A DNA stretch of 64,000 bases from Chryseobacterium flavum. GTDB lineage: Bacteria > Bacteroidota > Bacteroidia > Flavobacteriales > Weeksellaceae. The stretch covers positions 124,001 to 188,000 of the forward strand of contig NZ_QNUE01000006.1 in NCBI RefSeq assembly GCF_003385595.1. The letters run 5' to 3'. Below the pieces are notes generated by a model. That model was not told the DNA's origin and searched no databases. It was given only the letters and a program-made list of their open reading frames with translations. The translations under genes were made by a program, and so were the position numbers. Below, piece after piece: positions 32,973 to 42,166 of the stretch; positions within the stretch are counted from its first letter, which is position 1, and every line of letters starts with the position of its first letter.

Positions 32973-34394
32973 ATGAAAAGGATATTTCTTTTATTATTGT
33001 CTGCGTCGGTAGCATCGGTATCTTGTTCAGGTGGTGGCAGCTCTTCTGTAGGGAAGCCAGGAACAAAAGGAGAATTGATACCAAGAGAAAAAACGAAATC
33101 ATTTGTTGCGGAACGACCATACGGAATGGTTGCAATTCCTGCAGGTTCATTTGTTGCTGGTTTAGCAGACCAGGATCCTACAAATACACCTGAAAAAGCA
33201 TCATTGAAGACTGTTACTGTTTCTTCTTTCTTCATGGATGAAGCAGAAACTACCAATTCAGAATACAGGGTATTTATCAATTATGTAAGAGATTCTATCG
33301 CAAGAACTTTACTCGCTGAAGCTGCCGGAGAAGGTGGTGACGAAGGAGGTGGTAGAGGAACAGGCATAGGAGATTATGCATACCTTGCTAAAAAAGAAGA
33401 AAATTTAACACCTTATCAGGAATATATGGAAGGCCAGGGTGGCCGTGAAGACGGAACTTATGATGCAAGTAAAAGATTAGACTGGAAAATTCCTTTACAT
33501 TGGAATACATCAAAATATCCGGATGTAGAATATGCTGAAGTTTTGGAGTCTATGTATTTACCTGCATCATCCAGAATAGGAAACGAAAGAATTTTAGATG
33601 TAAGTAAGCTAAAGTATACATACCGTTGGGGAGATATGGACGCTGCACTTGCAGATAATGAAAGAGGAGTTAATTATTTGAAAAGTGAAAGTATTGCAAT
33701 TTATCCTGATACCACAGTTTGGGTAAAAGACTTTCACTTTGCTTACAATGAACCGTTATTTGAGCAATACTTCTGGCATAAAGCATACAAAGACTATCCT
33801 GTAGTTGGAGTAACCTGGGATCAGGCAAGAGCTTATTGTAACTTCAGATCTAAATTGAAAACTGATTATAACGAAAGTTTAAAAAGAAAAAAACAAAGAC
33901 CATTGCAGTTCCGTCTTCCTACAGAAATCGAATGGGAATATGCTGCAAGAGGTGGTATGCAAAATGCTACTTACCCTTGGGGAGGTCCGTATTTAATGGA
34001 TGACAGAGGTTGCTATTTAGCAAACTTTAAACCTAAGAGAGGTAACTATATGGAAGACGAGAAAAAAGGTACTTATACATATACCGCTCCAGTTAAGAAA
34101 TTTAAGAAAAATGGATTTGGGTTATTTGATATGGCTGGAAACGTTTCTGAATGGACAGAATCTGCATATAACAACTCATCTTATGGATTCTCTTCTACAT
34201 TAAATCCTTCTACAAAAGATAAAAAGGATACTAAAAAATCTGTAAGAGGTGGATCTTGGAAAGATATAGGATATGCATTAATGACAGGGGCCAGAGATTG
34301 GGAAAGAAAAGATTCAGCAAGAAGTTATATCGGATTCAGGACTGTACAGGATATTCCTGAAGCAGCTGTTAAACCAAGAAGAGTTAACAGATAA
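32973..34394 (+). CDS. gldK: Type IX secretion/gliding lipoprotein GldK
   Basis: The 473-residue lipoprotein precursor (MKRIFLLLLSASVASVSC, Cys18, then a Gly/Ser-rich linker) carries a formylglycine-generating-enzyme/sulfatase-modifying domain. Visible motifs are SFFMDEAETTNSEYR, VGVTWDQARAYCNF, FRLPTEIEWEYAARGG, GLFDMAGNVSEWTE and SVRGGSWKD. This is the GldK layout. GldK forms a periplasmic ring with GldN around the type IX secretion system. It opens the gldKLMN cluster 108 bases after glmS, with only a weak -7-like TATATTTA before it. Confidence 0.95.
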   Translation: MKRIFLLLLSASVASVSCSGGGSSSVGKPGTKGELIPREKTKSFVAERPYGMVAIPAGSFVAGLADQDPTNTPEKASLKTVTVSSFFMDEAETTNSEYRVFINYVRDSIARTLLAEAAGEGGDEGGGRGTGIGDYAYLAKKEENLTPYQEYMEGQGGREDGTYDASKRLDWKIPLHWNTSKYPDVEYAEVLESMYLPASSRIGNERILDVSKLKYTYRWGDMDAALADNERGVNYLKSESIAIYPDTTVWVKDFHFAYNEPLFEQYFWHKAYKDYPVVGVTWDQARAYCNFRSKLKTDYNESLKRKKQRPLQFRLPTEIEWEYAARGGMQNATYPWGGPYLMDDRGCYLANFKPKRGNYMEDEKKGTYTYTAPVKKFKKNGFGLFDMAGNVSEWTESAYNNSSYGFSSTLNPSTKDKKDTKKSVRGGSWKDIGYALMTGARDWERKDSARSYIGFRTVQDIPEAAVKPRRVNR

Positions 34395-34454
34395 TAACCA
34401 GATAATTATTTTTCAATAACAATTTTATTTAACATTAAAAAAAACTAACTCAAT

Positions 34455-35147
34455 ATGTTTAAGACTAAAGATGCTTGGATGAATTTCTTTTATTCATTCG
34501 GTGCTGCAATTGTAATTCTTGGAGCTTGGCTTAAAATTACTCACATTACCCTGGGACCAATTAACGGTAATATTGCCCTTACCGTAGGGCTTATTACAGA
34601 GGCTATTATCTTTATTATCTTTGCATTTGACCCTCCAAAAACTGAAGAGTCTTATGCGTGGGAAAATGTTTATCCTGAACTGCTAGACAAACATGCTAAT
34701 CCAAACCCTCTGCATTCTAATATAACTACTAAAAATACAAGTGCTCAATTTGCTGAATTGGAAAATTCTCTTTCCAGTAAATTAGACAAAATGCTTGAAG
34801 ACGCTAAATTAGACGTTCAATTATTTGAAAGACTGAGAACGGGAATTGATAAATTTTCAAGTTCTGTTGACCAGATTAACCAAACAGTTGATGTTTCAGC
34901 TTCTACTCATAAATATAATGATCAGCTAAACAAAGCTGCCCAACATATGGAAAGCATGAATGCATTGTATGCGATGCAACTTGAAAGCGGTAAAAAGCAG
35001 GCTGAGTTTGCAACTAAATATGTTGCAGATATGCAGAGATCCGTAGAGCATTCTGAAAAGTTCAATCAAGAGCTACAAGGTTTAACATCTAATCTGAATA
35101 ATTTAAATAGAGTTTATGGTGGTATGCTAACTGCGATGAAGTCTTAA
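34455..35147 (+). CDS. gldL: Type IX secretion motor protein GldL
   Basis: The 230-residue protein has two N-terminal membrane helices (FYSFGAAIVILGAWLKI and ALTVGLITEAIIFIIFAF). A cytoplasmic region with coiled-coil character (LENSLSSKLDKMLEDAKLD onward) follows. GldL forms the inner-membrane stator with GldM and uses the proton gradient to power gliding and type IX secretion. It lies 60 bases after gldK and 52 before gldM. Confidence 0.95.
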   Translation: MFKTKDAWMNFFYSFGAAIVILGAWLKITHITLGPINGNIALTVGLITEAIIFIIFAFDPPKTEESYAWENVYPELLDKHANPNPLHSNITTKNTSAQFAELENSLSSKLDKMLEDAKLDVQLFERLRTGIDKFSSSVDQINQTVDVSASTHKYNDQLNKAAQHMESMNALYAMQLESGKKQAEFATKYVADMQRSVEHSEKFNQELQGLTSNLNNLNRVYGGMLTAMKS

Positions 35148-35199
35148 TTCCTAACCATTTCTAAATTTAACTACTTAATCAAAAAACAAAGAAAAGAGA

Positions 35200-36792
35200 A
35201 TGGCACAAGGAAAACAGACCCCTCGTCAGAAGATGATCAACCTGATGTATCTGGTGTTCATCGCGATGATGGCCCTCAATATTGATGCAGAAATCATCAG
35301 GTCATACTATGACTCCACCAGAGCGCTGAATGAAACTAGAACTTTAACAGAAAGGAAGAACGAGAAGATCTTTGAAAGAACATTGGAAGCTAAGGCCCAG
35401 CAAGTTCCGGATACCTATGCACAGCCTTGGGCTCAGTACAAAGTATTGAAAACCAAAATTGATGTGTTGGTAAATTCTGCTCAGGAAATCAAAACTCTTT
35501 TAAAGAAACAATCTGAGTTTCATGACAAAGATCCTAAAACAGGAAAAGACATTGATGTAAGTGAGAACTTTGCTGCACTTAATAATAATGAAGCGACTAC
35601 TGAATATTTCTTTAAAGAAGGAGATGAAAATACCCCTTCAAAGAATGCATTAGATCTGAAAGCTAAAATTGATGATGTAAGAAACTACATCAATACTACT
35701 TTTGGAAATAATGCCCAGCTAAAAGATTTAGTTGAAAGAGCTAATAAGTCTCTTATTGCAGAGTATCCTAAAGGAACATCTCCGAATGAGAAGACCTGGT
35801 TCCAAAATAAATTTTACCATCAGCCATTAATTGCAGCAATTTCCAATCTGGAAATTATTCAAAATGATGCAAGAAATGTACAATCTGATGCATTGGCATT
35901 ACTACTTCAGGAAAAAGTAGATGCGAGTATTAAATTTACAAGTTACGAACCAATTGTTTCCGGTCCGGTTGATATTCAGGCAGGAAAACAAGCTGAAGTA
36001 AAAGTAATGTTGGGAACTTATTCTAACAGTAATAAAATCAATATCTCTGGTGTAAGCAGAGTAGAGAATGGAAAAGGTATTATTCCAATCTCCGGTGCAG
36101 GACTTGGAGAACATAAATTAGGCGGTACAATTACATTAACAGATGCTTCAGGAAAACCTCAGACTTTCCCTTGGACTCATACTTATAATGTAATTGCTGG
36201 TCCGAGAGAAGTAAAACTTGAAAAAGGATTACTACTTTCAGCTGATAAAATGAATGTAATGTATAGAGGACTTGAGAATCCTGTTTCAGGATCTATCTTA
36301 GGTGCAGACAATTCTAAGCTTTCCTTATCAGCTCCGGGAGCTTCTGTAAGAAATACAGGTCCAGGAAAATGGAGTGTTAAGCCTACAACAGGTACTACAG
36401 TTAAATTAACCTTATCAGGTATAGACCCTTATGGCAAAACGGTATCTCAGGTATTTGAGTACAGAATTAAAAACGTTCCGCCACCTCAGGGTCAGATGAG
36501 AGGACAAAATGTATTATCTATGCCGGCAACTTCAATTCCTAATCAATCCGTACAGGCAGCTATTCCTGACTTTGATTTCCCGGTTTCATTTACTGTAACA
36601 CAGTTTATGGTTAGAGTACCTGGAAGAGCAGCATTGTTGATTCACGGAAATACATTAAGCGAAGCAGCAGGGTTAATAAGAAACCTGAGAAGCGGAGATG
36701 TAGTATCTGTATTTGACATTAAGGCAACAGCTCAAGGCTTGGAAGGACAACAGATTAAAAACATTACTCCTATATTAATTAATGTTCAATAG
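35200..36792 (+). CDS. gldM: Type IX secretion motor protein GldM
   Basis: The 530-residue protein has one N-terminal membrane helix (MINLMYLVFIAMMALNI) preceded by a short basic segment, and a long periplasmic part of repeated beta domains. The C-terminal GldM_C-type domain begins near the FPWTHTYNVIAGPREV stretch. GldM spans the periplasm to link the GldL motor to the GldK/GldN ring. Its length matches flavobacterial GldM. It sits in the conserved order gldK-gldL-gldM-gldN. Confidence 0.96.
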   Translation: MAQGKQTPRQKMINLMYLVFIAMMALNIDAEIIRSYYDSTRALNETRTLTERKNEKIFERTLEAKAQQVPDTYAQPWAQYKVLKTKIDVLVNSAQEIKTLLKKQSEFHDKDPKTGKDIDVSENFAALNNNEATTEYFFKEGDENTPSKNALDLKAKIDDVRNYINTTFGNNAQLKDLVERANKSLIAEYPKGTSPNEKTWFQNKFYHQPLIAAISNLEIIQNDARNVQSDALALLLQEKVDASIKFTSYEPIVSGPVDIQAGKQAEVKVMLGTYSNSNKINISGVSRVENGKGIIPISGAGLGEHKLGGTITLTDASGKPQTFPWTHTYNVIAGPREVKLEKGLLLSADKMNVMYRGLENPVSGSILGADNSKLSLSAPGASVRNTGPGKWSVKPTTGTTVKLTLSGIDPYGKTVSQVFEYRIKNVPPPQGQMRGQNVLSMPATSIPNQSVQAAIPDFDFPVSFTVTQFMVRVPGRAALLIHGNTLSEAAGLIRNLRSGDVVSVFDIKATAQGLEGQQIKNITPILINVQ

Positions 36793-36812
36793 GACTAAAA
36801 TTGTAACTTATT

Positions 36813-37751
36813 ATGAAAAAATATATTAGCACCCTTTTAGTACTGGTTTCGGGATTTGCTTTTTCCCAGACTATTCTGAACGCTTCTTCTCCGGAAGAGT
36901 TCAGACAGATGAGAGAGGAGAATAAACAAAAAGTTGGTGATACTATTATTGATAAAACAGTAAAACCTCTTGAATATGGTTTTGTAGAAGATAAAGATAT
37001 CCTTAAGAGTATGTTTGTCTGGGAAATCATTGATATGAATGATAAGATCAACCAGCCTTTTTATTATGATAATCCTGATGGTCTTCTTGCAACTCCTACA
37101 AGATCTTTATATAAATTGTTACTGGATGCTGCTTTGAGTGGTAAGATTGAACAGGTTTACGATGATGAGAACTTTACTTTAAAACTTTCACCTGAAGCAA
37201 TAAAGAAAAGATTGGTAAACGTTAAGATCAGTGATGCAGCTATTGATATCTTAAACTCCGGAAGACAACTAACAGAACAGGAAAAAAAGGAATATACCGA
37301 TATTATTGAAACAACTACTGATAAAGTAAAGGTTCTTAAAATAATGGGAATGTGGTTCATTGATAAGAGAGACGGACAAATGAAATACAGACCTCTTGGT
37401 ATTGCAGCTATGGGACCAGATCCAGCTGTACAAGGTGTAATAGGTCCTGATGGAAAGCCTATTGCAGGAAATGATGAACTTATTGACTTATTCTGGATTT
37501 TCTATCCAAATGCAAGAGATGTTTTAGCGAACAATTATGTATTCAATAGAAAAAATTCTTCCGCAGATTTATCTTTTGATGATATTATTAATGCAAGAAG
37601 ATTCTCTTCTGTAATTTATAAATCTTCAAATGGCTTAGGAGACGGTACAATTAAAGACTATATTCCTAGAGATGCTGACGATCAGCTGGAAGAAAGTGAT
37701 AGAATCAAGACACAGATTCTTGAAATGGAAAATGATATGTGGAATTACTAA
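36813..37751 (+). CDS. gldN: Type IX secretion ring protein GldN
   Basis: The 312-residue precursor has a signal peptide (KKYISTLLVLVSGFAFSQ). It is a periplasmic protein of the GldN family with typical segments SMFVWEIIDMNDKINQPFYY, KVLKIMGMWFIDKRDGQM and IDLFWIFYPNARDVLANN. GldN partners GldK in the ring of the type IX secretion system. It starts 20 bases after gldM, and a strong terminator follows its stop. Confidence 0.95.
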   Translation: MKKYISTLLVLVSGFAFSQTILNASSPEEFRQMREENKQKVGDTIIDKTVKPLEYGFVEDKDILKSMFVWEIIDMNDKINQPFYYDNPDGLLATPTRSLYKLLLDAALSGKIEQVYDDENFTLKLSPEAIKKRLVNVKISDAAIDILNSGRQLTEQEKKEYTDIIETTTDKVKVLKIMGMWFIDKRDGQMKYRPLGIAAMGPDPAVQGVIGPDGKPIAGNDELIDLFWIFYPNARDVLANNYVFNRKNSSADLSFDDIINARRFSSVIYKSSNGLGDGTIKDYIPRDADDQLEESDRIKTQILEMENDMWNY

Positions 37752-37771
37752 ATTTCATTTGATATTTATAC

Positions 37772-37803
37772 AAAACCTGAGTATTTTTACTCAGGTTTTT
37801 TTA
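37772..37803 (+). terminator. Terminator after gldN, abutting the next start codon
   Basis: A perfect 12-bp stem AAAACCTGAGTA/TACTCAGGTTTT with loop TTTT and a T-run ends only three bases before the ATG of the FAD oxidoreductase gene. Confidence 0.88.
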
Positions 37804-37805
37804 TT

Positions 37806-38840
37806 ATGAAAAAAGAAGTAGATTATATTATTGTGGGAGATGGATATGCAGGACTTTTCTTTGCTCACCAGTTAATTAAAAATAATAAGTCCTTTGTTAT
37901 ATTTTCGGAAGGCAGGAAAAGTGCTTCCCAGGTTTCAGCGGGAATTATAAATCCTGTGGTACTTAAAAAGTTTACAACGTTCTGGAAAGCCCAGGAACAA
38001 ATTGATCTGCTTAAGAAGACTCTCGGGGAAATAGAATCATATACCGGCGGAAACTATCTTATCGATAAAGCTATTCACAGGATTTTTCATGATGAAAATG
38101 AACAGAAACTATGGTTGAAAAAATCGGATAATGGAGAACTGACAGAGTTTCTTAATAAAAAATTTGAGCTTTTAAATACCGTAAAAAATGAGTTTCTCTG
38201 TGGAAAGGTAAATCAGTCTGCAAGATTAGATGTTAATGGTTTTTTTGCGGGTTTATTTAGTTTTTTTGAAAAAAAAGGCTTTTTGCTGAAAGAAAAATTT
38301 GAGTATGATAAACTTTATCCATCTACATCATCCTATAAAGACTTCATATTTAAACATGTAATTTTTTGTGAGGGGATAGGGGTTAAAGAAAACCCTTATT
38401 TTTCGGGGATAGCTGTAAATCCTAATAAAGGGCATCACATAAAAGTACGACTTTCTCAAACTGTTCCTGATGTAACCATTAAAAAGAAGCATTTTCTGTT
38501 TCCTTTAGGTAATGGACTTCATTTTTATGGAGGAACCTATGATAGAGAACAGCTTCACCATCATATAGATGAAACTGCGGTAGAACAGCTGGTTAGTGGA
38601 TTATCCGAATTTTATCCTTATGACTTTGAAGTGGAAGAAGTACATTTTGGATTTCGTCCCACAGTGAAAGACAGAAGGCCAATTATTGGCAGGCATGATG
38701 AATATAATAATTTGTATGTTTTTAATGGATTGGGGGCGAGAGGAATACTGAACGGCTGCTATTTTTCAAAAAGCCTCTATCAGTTCATAGAAGAAGATAT
38801 TCCACTTCATGACGAGGTTTCTTTAAACAGATTTAAGTAA
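37806..38840 (+). CDS. FAD-dependent oxidoreductase (DAO family)
   Basis: The 344-residue protein opens with the dinucleotide-binding motif VDYIIVGDGYAGLFFAHQL (GxGxxG variant GDGYAG) and has the DAO end FGFRPTVKDRRPIIGRHDEYNNLYVFNGLGARGILNG. It should use FAD to oxidise an amine or related substrate, but the substrate is not known. The family is often found next to gldN in flavobacteria without a proven link to gliding. The ATG lies three bases after the gldN terminator, so expression must depend on read-through or a promoter inside gldN. Confidence 0.85.
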   Translation: MKKEVDYIIVGDGYAGLFFAHQLIKNNKSFVIFSEGRKSASQVSAGIINPVVLKKFTTFWKAQEQIDLLKKTLGEIESYTGGNYLIDKAIHRIFHDENEQKLWLKKSDNGELTEFLNKKFELLNTVKNEFLCGKVNQSARLDVNGFFAGLFSFFEKKGFLLKEKFEYDKLYPSTSSYKDFIFKHVIFCEGIGVKENPYFSGIAVNPNKGHHIKVRLSQTVPDVTIKKKHFLFPLGNGLHFYGGTYDREQLHHHIDETAVEQLVSGLSEFYPYDFEVEEVHFGFRPTVKDRRPIIGRHDEYNNLYVFNGLGARGILNGCYFSKSLYQFIEEDIPLHDEVSLNRFK

Positions 38841-38869
38841 CTTTAAACATTGTGGCATAATATAAAACT

Positions 38870-39130
38870 ATGAATGAAAACGTATTGGGTATCATTGCCG
38901 GAGTTCTGACTTCAATTTCCATGATTCCTCAACTTGTAAAGGTAATCAGGGAAAAGAATGTGGAAGATATTTCTCTTCTAATGCTTCTGGTGCTTATCTG
39001 TGGGCTTTCTCTCTGGGTATGGTATGGCTTTATGAAAGATGAACTGCCTATAATTTTATCAAACTCTTTTGCAGTTGGAGTTAACTTATGTCTTTTATTT
39101 TGTTACAGCATATATAACAAGAAAAAATAA
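38870..39130 (+). CDS. SemiSWEET sugar transporter
   Basis: The 86-residue protein has three membrane helices (about residues 5-22, 38-55 and 62-82) and the PQ-loop signature TSISMIPQLVKVIRE. A Trp-rich helix two (LSLWVWYGF) is also present. This matches bacterial SemiSWEETs, which work as dimers to let sugars cross the membrane down a gradient. It starts 29 bases after the oxidoreductase gene and shares its downstream terminator. Confidence 0.88.
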   Translation: MNENVLGIIAGVLTSISMIPQLVKVIREKNVEDISLLMLLVLICGLSLWVWYGFMKDELPIILSNSFAVGVNLCLLFCYSIYNKKK

Positions 39131-39135
39131 GCAGA

Positions 39136-39177
39136 AAATAAAAAGACGTTTTGCATATACAAAACGTCTTTTTATTT
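39136..39177. terminator. Bidirectional terminator
   Basis: A perfect 18-bp stem (AAATAAAAAGACGTTTTG and its complement) with loop CATATA sits between the convergent SemiSWEET and META genes. Confidence 0.88.
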
Positions 39178-39201
39178 ATTGTCTTTATTGTCGATTTTTA
39201 A

Positions 39202-39633
39202 TTACTGAAGAACAAATTTAGCTAAAGGAGCCATTCTTGCTTTGTTCAGCGTTAAAGTGTTTCCGTTAACAGAATAATTGTCTGCGGAGAGTAATGCTTT
39301 TGTAAACTGGTTTTCAATATCCAGATCTTCACAAGCCATCATCGTAGACATTCCCTGATTGAATTTTATTCTCATTACATCAGGTTTTATTTCAAATGTA
39401 CCTCCCAGACCGTTACAACCTGCGTGTCCCTCATATCTCATTCCATTCATGTCAAGTTTAAAATGAGGATTATTTTTAGGATTTTTTAATTGAATAGGTT
39501 GGCCGTTGAGCTCAACAAGTTTCCATGTTTTCCCGGTGATGTCTTCAGATTTTTGTGCAGAAGCAGGAGCTTTACAAGCAACAAGAAATGCAACCAGGAA
39601 AAGGGCTGATAGATAATAATACAAATTTTTCAT
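39202..39633 (-). CDS. META-domain lipoprotein
   Basis: The 143-residue precursor has a lipoprotein signal (LFLVAFLVAC, Cys20). The META/HslJ domain shows ITGKTWKLVELNGQPI, GHAGCNGLGGTFEI and MSTMMACEDLDIENQFTKAL. These motifs contain the two Cys residues that may form a disulfide. META proteins in other bacteria relate to heat or antibiotic tolerance. The function here is unknown. It follows a second small lipoprotein gene by 34 bases on the same strand. Confidence 0.9.
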   Translation of the reverse strand: MKNLYYYLSALFLVAFLVACKAPASAQKSEDITGKTWKLVELNGQPIQLKNPKNNPHFKLDMNGMRYEGHAGCNGLGGTFEIKPDVMRIKFNQGMSTMMACEDLDIENQFTKALLSADNYSVNGNTLTLNKARMAPLAKFVLQ

Positions 39634-39667
39634 AATTTAATTTTAAATGTACGTTTAATACTTTTAG

Positions 39668-40054
39668 CTAATATGATGCCATTTTTGCAGGACCTGCGTC
39701 TTTCTTGTTCTTTTTCAGATGGAAGAGAACCATATCTACATTTTTTTTCAAAAAAGTGATGTTACCTTTGATCTCAGAGTATTGATACTCTTCATTTGAG
39801 GCGGTGTACTCCGGCAGGGCATCACTTTTTTTAAGATCATAGGTTTTGCCGTTCAGATGTACGGTTGCAGTATTTTTAGTATGGTTAATAATTACTTCTA
39901 TTTTCTCTCCGTAGCTGTCAACATATATATTTTTGGTAATATTATCTTTATTTTCCGGAAGAGCACTGGCTATAGTTTCAGCCTCTTTGCCGGGATGTTT
40001 ACACGCTGTTGGGATAAGAATGATTAAAAGAATCAGTGCTAATAATTTTTTCAT
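39668..40054 (-). CDS. Small lipoprotein, possibly MliC-like
   Basis: The 128-residue precursor has a clear lipoprotein signal (LILLIILIPTAC, Cys18). The C-terminal part (ATVHLNGKTYDLKKSDALP, EEYQYSEIKGNITFLKKNVDMVL) resembles the strand order of MliC lysozyme-inhibitor domains: a short beta barrel with a late Tyr and a closing strand. The match is weak, so the call is tentative. It heads a two-gene unit with the META lipoprotein. A 405-base gap lies upstream. Confidence 0.6.
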   Translation of the reverse strand: MKKLLALILLIILIPTACKHPGKEAETIASALPENKDNITKNIYVDSYGEKIEVIINHTKNTATVHLNGKTYDLKKSDALPEYTASNEEYQYSEIKGNITFLKKNVDMVLFHLKKNKKDAGPAKMASY

Positions 40055-40460
40055 AGGAATAAGTGATTTTAAAGTGTTTCATAAATATGGTGTTAATGCT
40101 ATATAAATATACGGTTTTTTTTAATAAAAATATGTTACTTTATGTGAAATTAACAGTGTATTTAAATTAAAGGGGCGTGAATATCCATTAACATTTCATT
40201 TCTGAAACAAAATATTCGTAATAAATGTTGAAATCTAAGGATTGAGCTTAAATATGGATAAATTATTTAACGTTTATTTCACAGGAGATAAAGTAAGATT
40301 TTTTCATTGAACATTTGTTTTTTAAATTTTTTGCAAAATTAATTCAAAAAACAGAGAATACAATATTTATTACAAATAATTAATATGATAAAATTTAGCT
40401 TTCGTTCAGAAGATTACAGGATTTATTCATGATAAATAAAGGTCAGGCATCTATTGTAAT
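40055..40460. other. AT-rich gap without a recognisable gene
   Basis: No reading frame, tRNA or consensus -7 element is convincing. A weak repeat (ATTTAT/ATAAAT at 40421-40437) lies close to the 40461 stop and may be a poor terminator. Confidence 0.4.
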
Positions 40461-41327
40461 TTATGGGGCTTTAACCTGATCAATGGTGAAAAATGCTTTA
40501 GTAGTATTACATATGCCCCCGGGGCATGTGGTGGCGTTTCCTGCACTGGATGGAGTAGAAGATCCCATCATAAAATACATTTTATAAAAAACTTTATCAT
40601 TCCCATCGGTTGTAGTCCATGAATAAAACCTTTGTTCAGGTACTCCACTGGCATAAACTCCGGGGTCTCCCCAATATGGATTTGTGGAAGCTGTTTGTAT
40701 TCTCGCACCTGTAGTAGCATCAATTAGCGAAGATGAAGTAGTAGCATTATCACCGGCCCATGCATCGGCAGGAAGCCTGAGCTGATTTTGCTGATAGCCT
40801 CCTGCTCCTGACCATAAATAGTGGCCATTGGAAATAATATCTGTTGTTGAAATATTGTTATTTCGGATTTGTAAATTAACATCAGCAAATAAGCTTCCTG
40901 TAGGAATAAAACATCGTACAGAGAATCTTCCGTCAGGTGTTGTGATAGTAATAGCGTACCCGGCCCTCCCATTATCAGCAGTTGCAACCAGGGGACCCAT
41001 CACTGCTTTTGTTTCTACAGTTGCATTACCACCACTATTGTCTGAAGTAGAGTCCAACTTTTGCCATTGTATTCCATCCCAGAAATAATAGCCGGCTTTC
41101 AATGGAACTGTTGACATATTGTAAACCAATAATCCTGTGGCATTCGGGCTTGTACCCAACTGCATATTTGCAGAGGTAAGGGTTACTCTTGGCGGAAGAA
41201 TACCTTTATTGCCTGAATTGACCTCCAGCATGGCAGAAGGATCGGGATTAGGTACTCCTATCCCTACTTGAGCATTAGAAATTACAGATACAAATACTAA
41301 TACTGCTAAAAATAAATTGTTTTTCAT
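40461..41327 (-). CDS. Secreted or surface protein of unknown function
   Basis: The 288-residue precursor has a signal peptide ending SNAQ. The mature protein starts VGIGVPNPDPSAMLEVNSGNKG and LPPRVTLTSANM, a motif seen at the start of many Bacteroidota surface or tail-fibre-like proteins. GLLVYNM and GYYFWDGIQWQKL follow. The rest is Ser/Thr/Gly/Asn-rich and unlike its neighbours, with a C-terminal pair of Cys residues (TTCPGGICNTT). No sorting domain is visible, so the export route beyond the inner membrane is unclear. It stands alone between two gaps. Confidence 0.75.
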   Translation of the reverse strand: MKNNLFLAVLVFVSVISNAQVGIGVPNPDPSAMLEVNSGNKGILPPRVTLTSANMQLGTSPNATGLLVYNMSTVPLKAGYYFWDGIQWQKLDSTSDNSGGNATVETKAVMGPLVATADNGRAGYAITITTPDGRFSVRCFIPTGSLFADVNLQIRNNNISTTDIISNGHYLWSGAGGYQQNQLRLPADAWAGDNATTSSSLIDATTGARIQTASTNPYWGDPGVYASGVPEQRFYSWTTTDGNDKVFYKMYFMMGSSTPSSAGNATTCPGGICNTTKAFFTIDQVKAP

Positions 41328-41719
41328 TATTAATATATTTTATAGTTATTGTAATTGTTAACATTAATACCTTAATTTATGATGATATTGGTCTTGATTT
41401 AAAAATCTCTGTTTATTTGATTGAGGATGTTAAAGATGTAGTTTTTTTGAAATAAATTGTGGTATAATTTAAATTATATGCCTTTGTGTTGTTGCATTTT
41501 TATAAATATACAATTATTTTAATGATTTATACAATTTTGTTTTGCTTTTTTAATGATTGACTTTGGATAATTTTGATTTACTCTTAAACATATGGTTATA
41601 ACCAATATATATAGTAACAGAATCTTATTTTTTAGAATTAAGTTAATATAAAGGAGCGTTAAATTTTGTTAATCCGTTATGATTGTATCATAATCTAAAT
41701 GTACATTTGCGACTTCAAA
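41328..41719. other. Gap between the surface protein and the efflux operon
   Basis: AT-rich, no gene seen. It holds a 16-bp all-AT palindrome (41463-41478), a 12-bp perfect palindrome TGGTTATAACCA (41593-41604) and, at its right end, the -7 element of the small membrane protein gene. Confidence 0.45.
41702..41709 (+). promoter_or_regulatory. -7 element (TACATTTG), near-leaderless start
   Basis: TACATTTG matches TAnnTTTG, with a TTG 16 bases upstream (41683-41685). The ATG at 41720 is only ten bases beyond the element, so the transcript would have a leader of about four bases. An upstream in-frame ATG (41699) lies before the element. Confidence 0.5.
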
Positions 41720-42106
41720 ATGAGAAACTTTATAGTATATTTTTTAACAGGTCTTTTTCTGCTGTTTGTGGTGGAAAGCAGACTTAATGTTAAAACCCTG
41801 CGAAATGATTATTCAGGGCAGGTTTCTCATCATATGCCGAAAAGAGTTAACCGTCTGAATCAAACATACGAAAAATTATCTGTTCAGCAAATGGCTGATA
41901 ATATGGATAATTCAAGTTTAGAACTTGCGGAAAATGATTTTCAGCTGTCTGATGTACTTCAGGCTATTGTCATTTTTGCCAGTGTTTTCAGTCTGGTCTA
42001 TATTTTTGGATTAAAAAGCCATAAACAATTTAAACCGAATATTCACGGTTTTATTTTAGGGATTACTACCAAGAAATTCCTTCTTATCCGTTCCATTAGA
42101 ATTTAA
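41720..42106 (+). CDS. Small membrane protein preceding the RND efflux genes
   Basis: The 128-residue protein has two hydrophobic segments: near the N-terminus (NFIVYFLTGLFLLFVVE) and near residue 85-102 (VLQAIVIFASVFSLVYIFGL). The loop between them is hydrophilic (about residues 20-80). I do not recognise the family. It is transcribed in the same direction as the adaptor gene 145 bases downstream. That spacer contains two perfect palindromes, so the gene may be a leader of the efflux operon or a separate unit. The ATG at 41720 is chosen because an earlier one lies upstream of the -7 element. Confidence 0.6.
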   Translation: MRNFIVYFLTGLFLLFVVESRLNVKTLRNDYSGQVSHHMPKRVNRLNQTYEKLSVQQMADNMDNSSLELAENDFQLSDVLQAIVIFASVFSLVYIFGLKSHKQFKPNIHGFILGITTKKFLLIRSIRI

Positions 42107-42131
42107 AATTTCACATTCTGTTTATTTTTCT

Positions 42132-42145
42132 GTCTGAGCTCAGAC
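42132..42145. promoter_or_regulatory. 14-bp perfect palindrome, candidate operator
   Basis: GTCTGAGCTCAGAC is GC-rich within an AT-rich spacer and lies 107 bases before the RND adaptor ATG. There is no T-run, so it is not a terminator. It is a plausible repressor site. Confidence 0.4.
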
Positions 42146-42166
42146 GGAAAAGACCCTTATGCCGTG

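Noticed and set aside
40461..41327. Phage tail-fibre origin for the surface protein with VGIGVPNPDPSA
   Set aside because: The motif is widespread in ordinary Bacteroidota surface proteins, and no phage gene lies nearby.
41463..41478. 16-bp palindrome TATAATTTAAATTATA
   Set aside because: It consists only of A and T in a very AT-rich gap, where such palindromes arise often, and it is not placed at a promoter.
42132..42145. GTCTGAGCTCAGAC as a terminator of the small membrane protein gene
   Set aside because: It is followed by GGAAAAGACCC on the plus strand and has no T-run on either side, so an operator is the more sensible reading.
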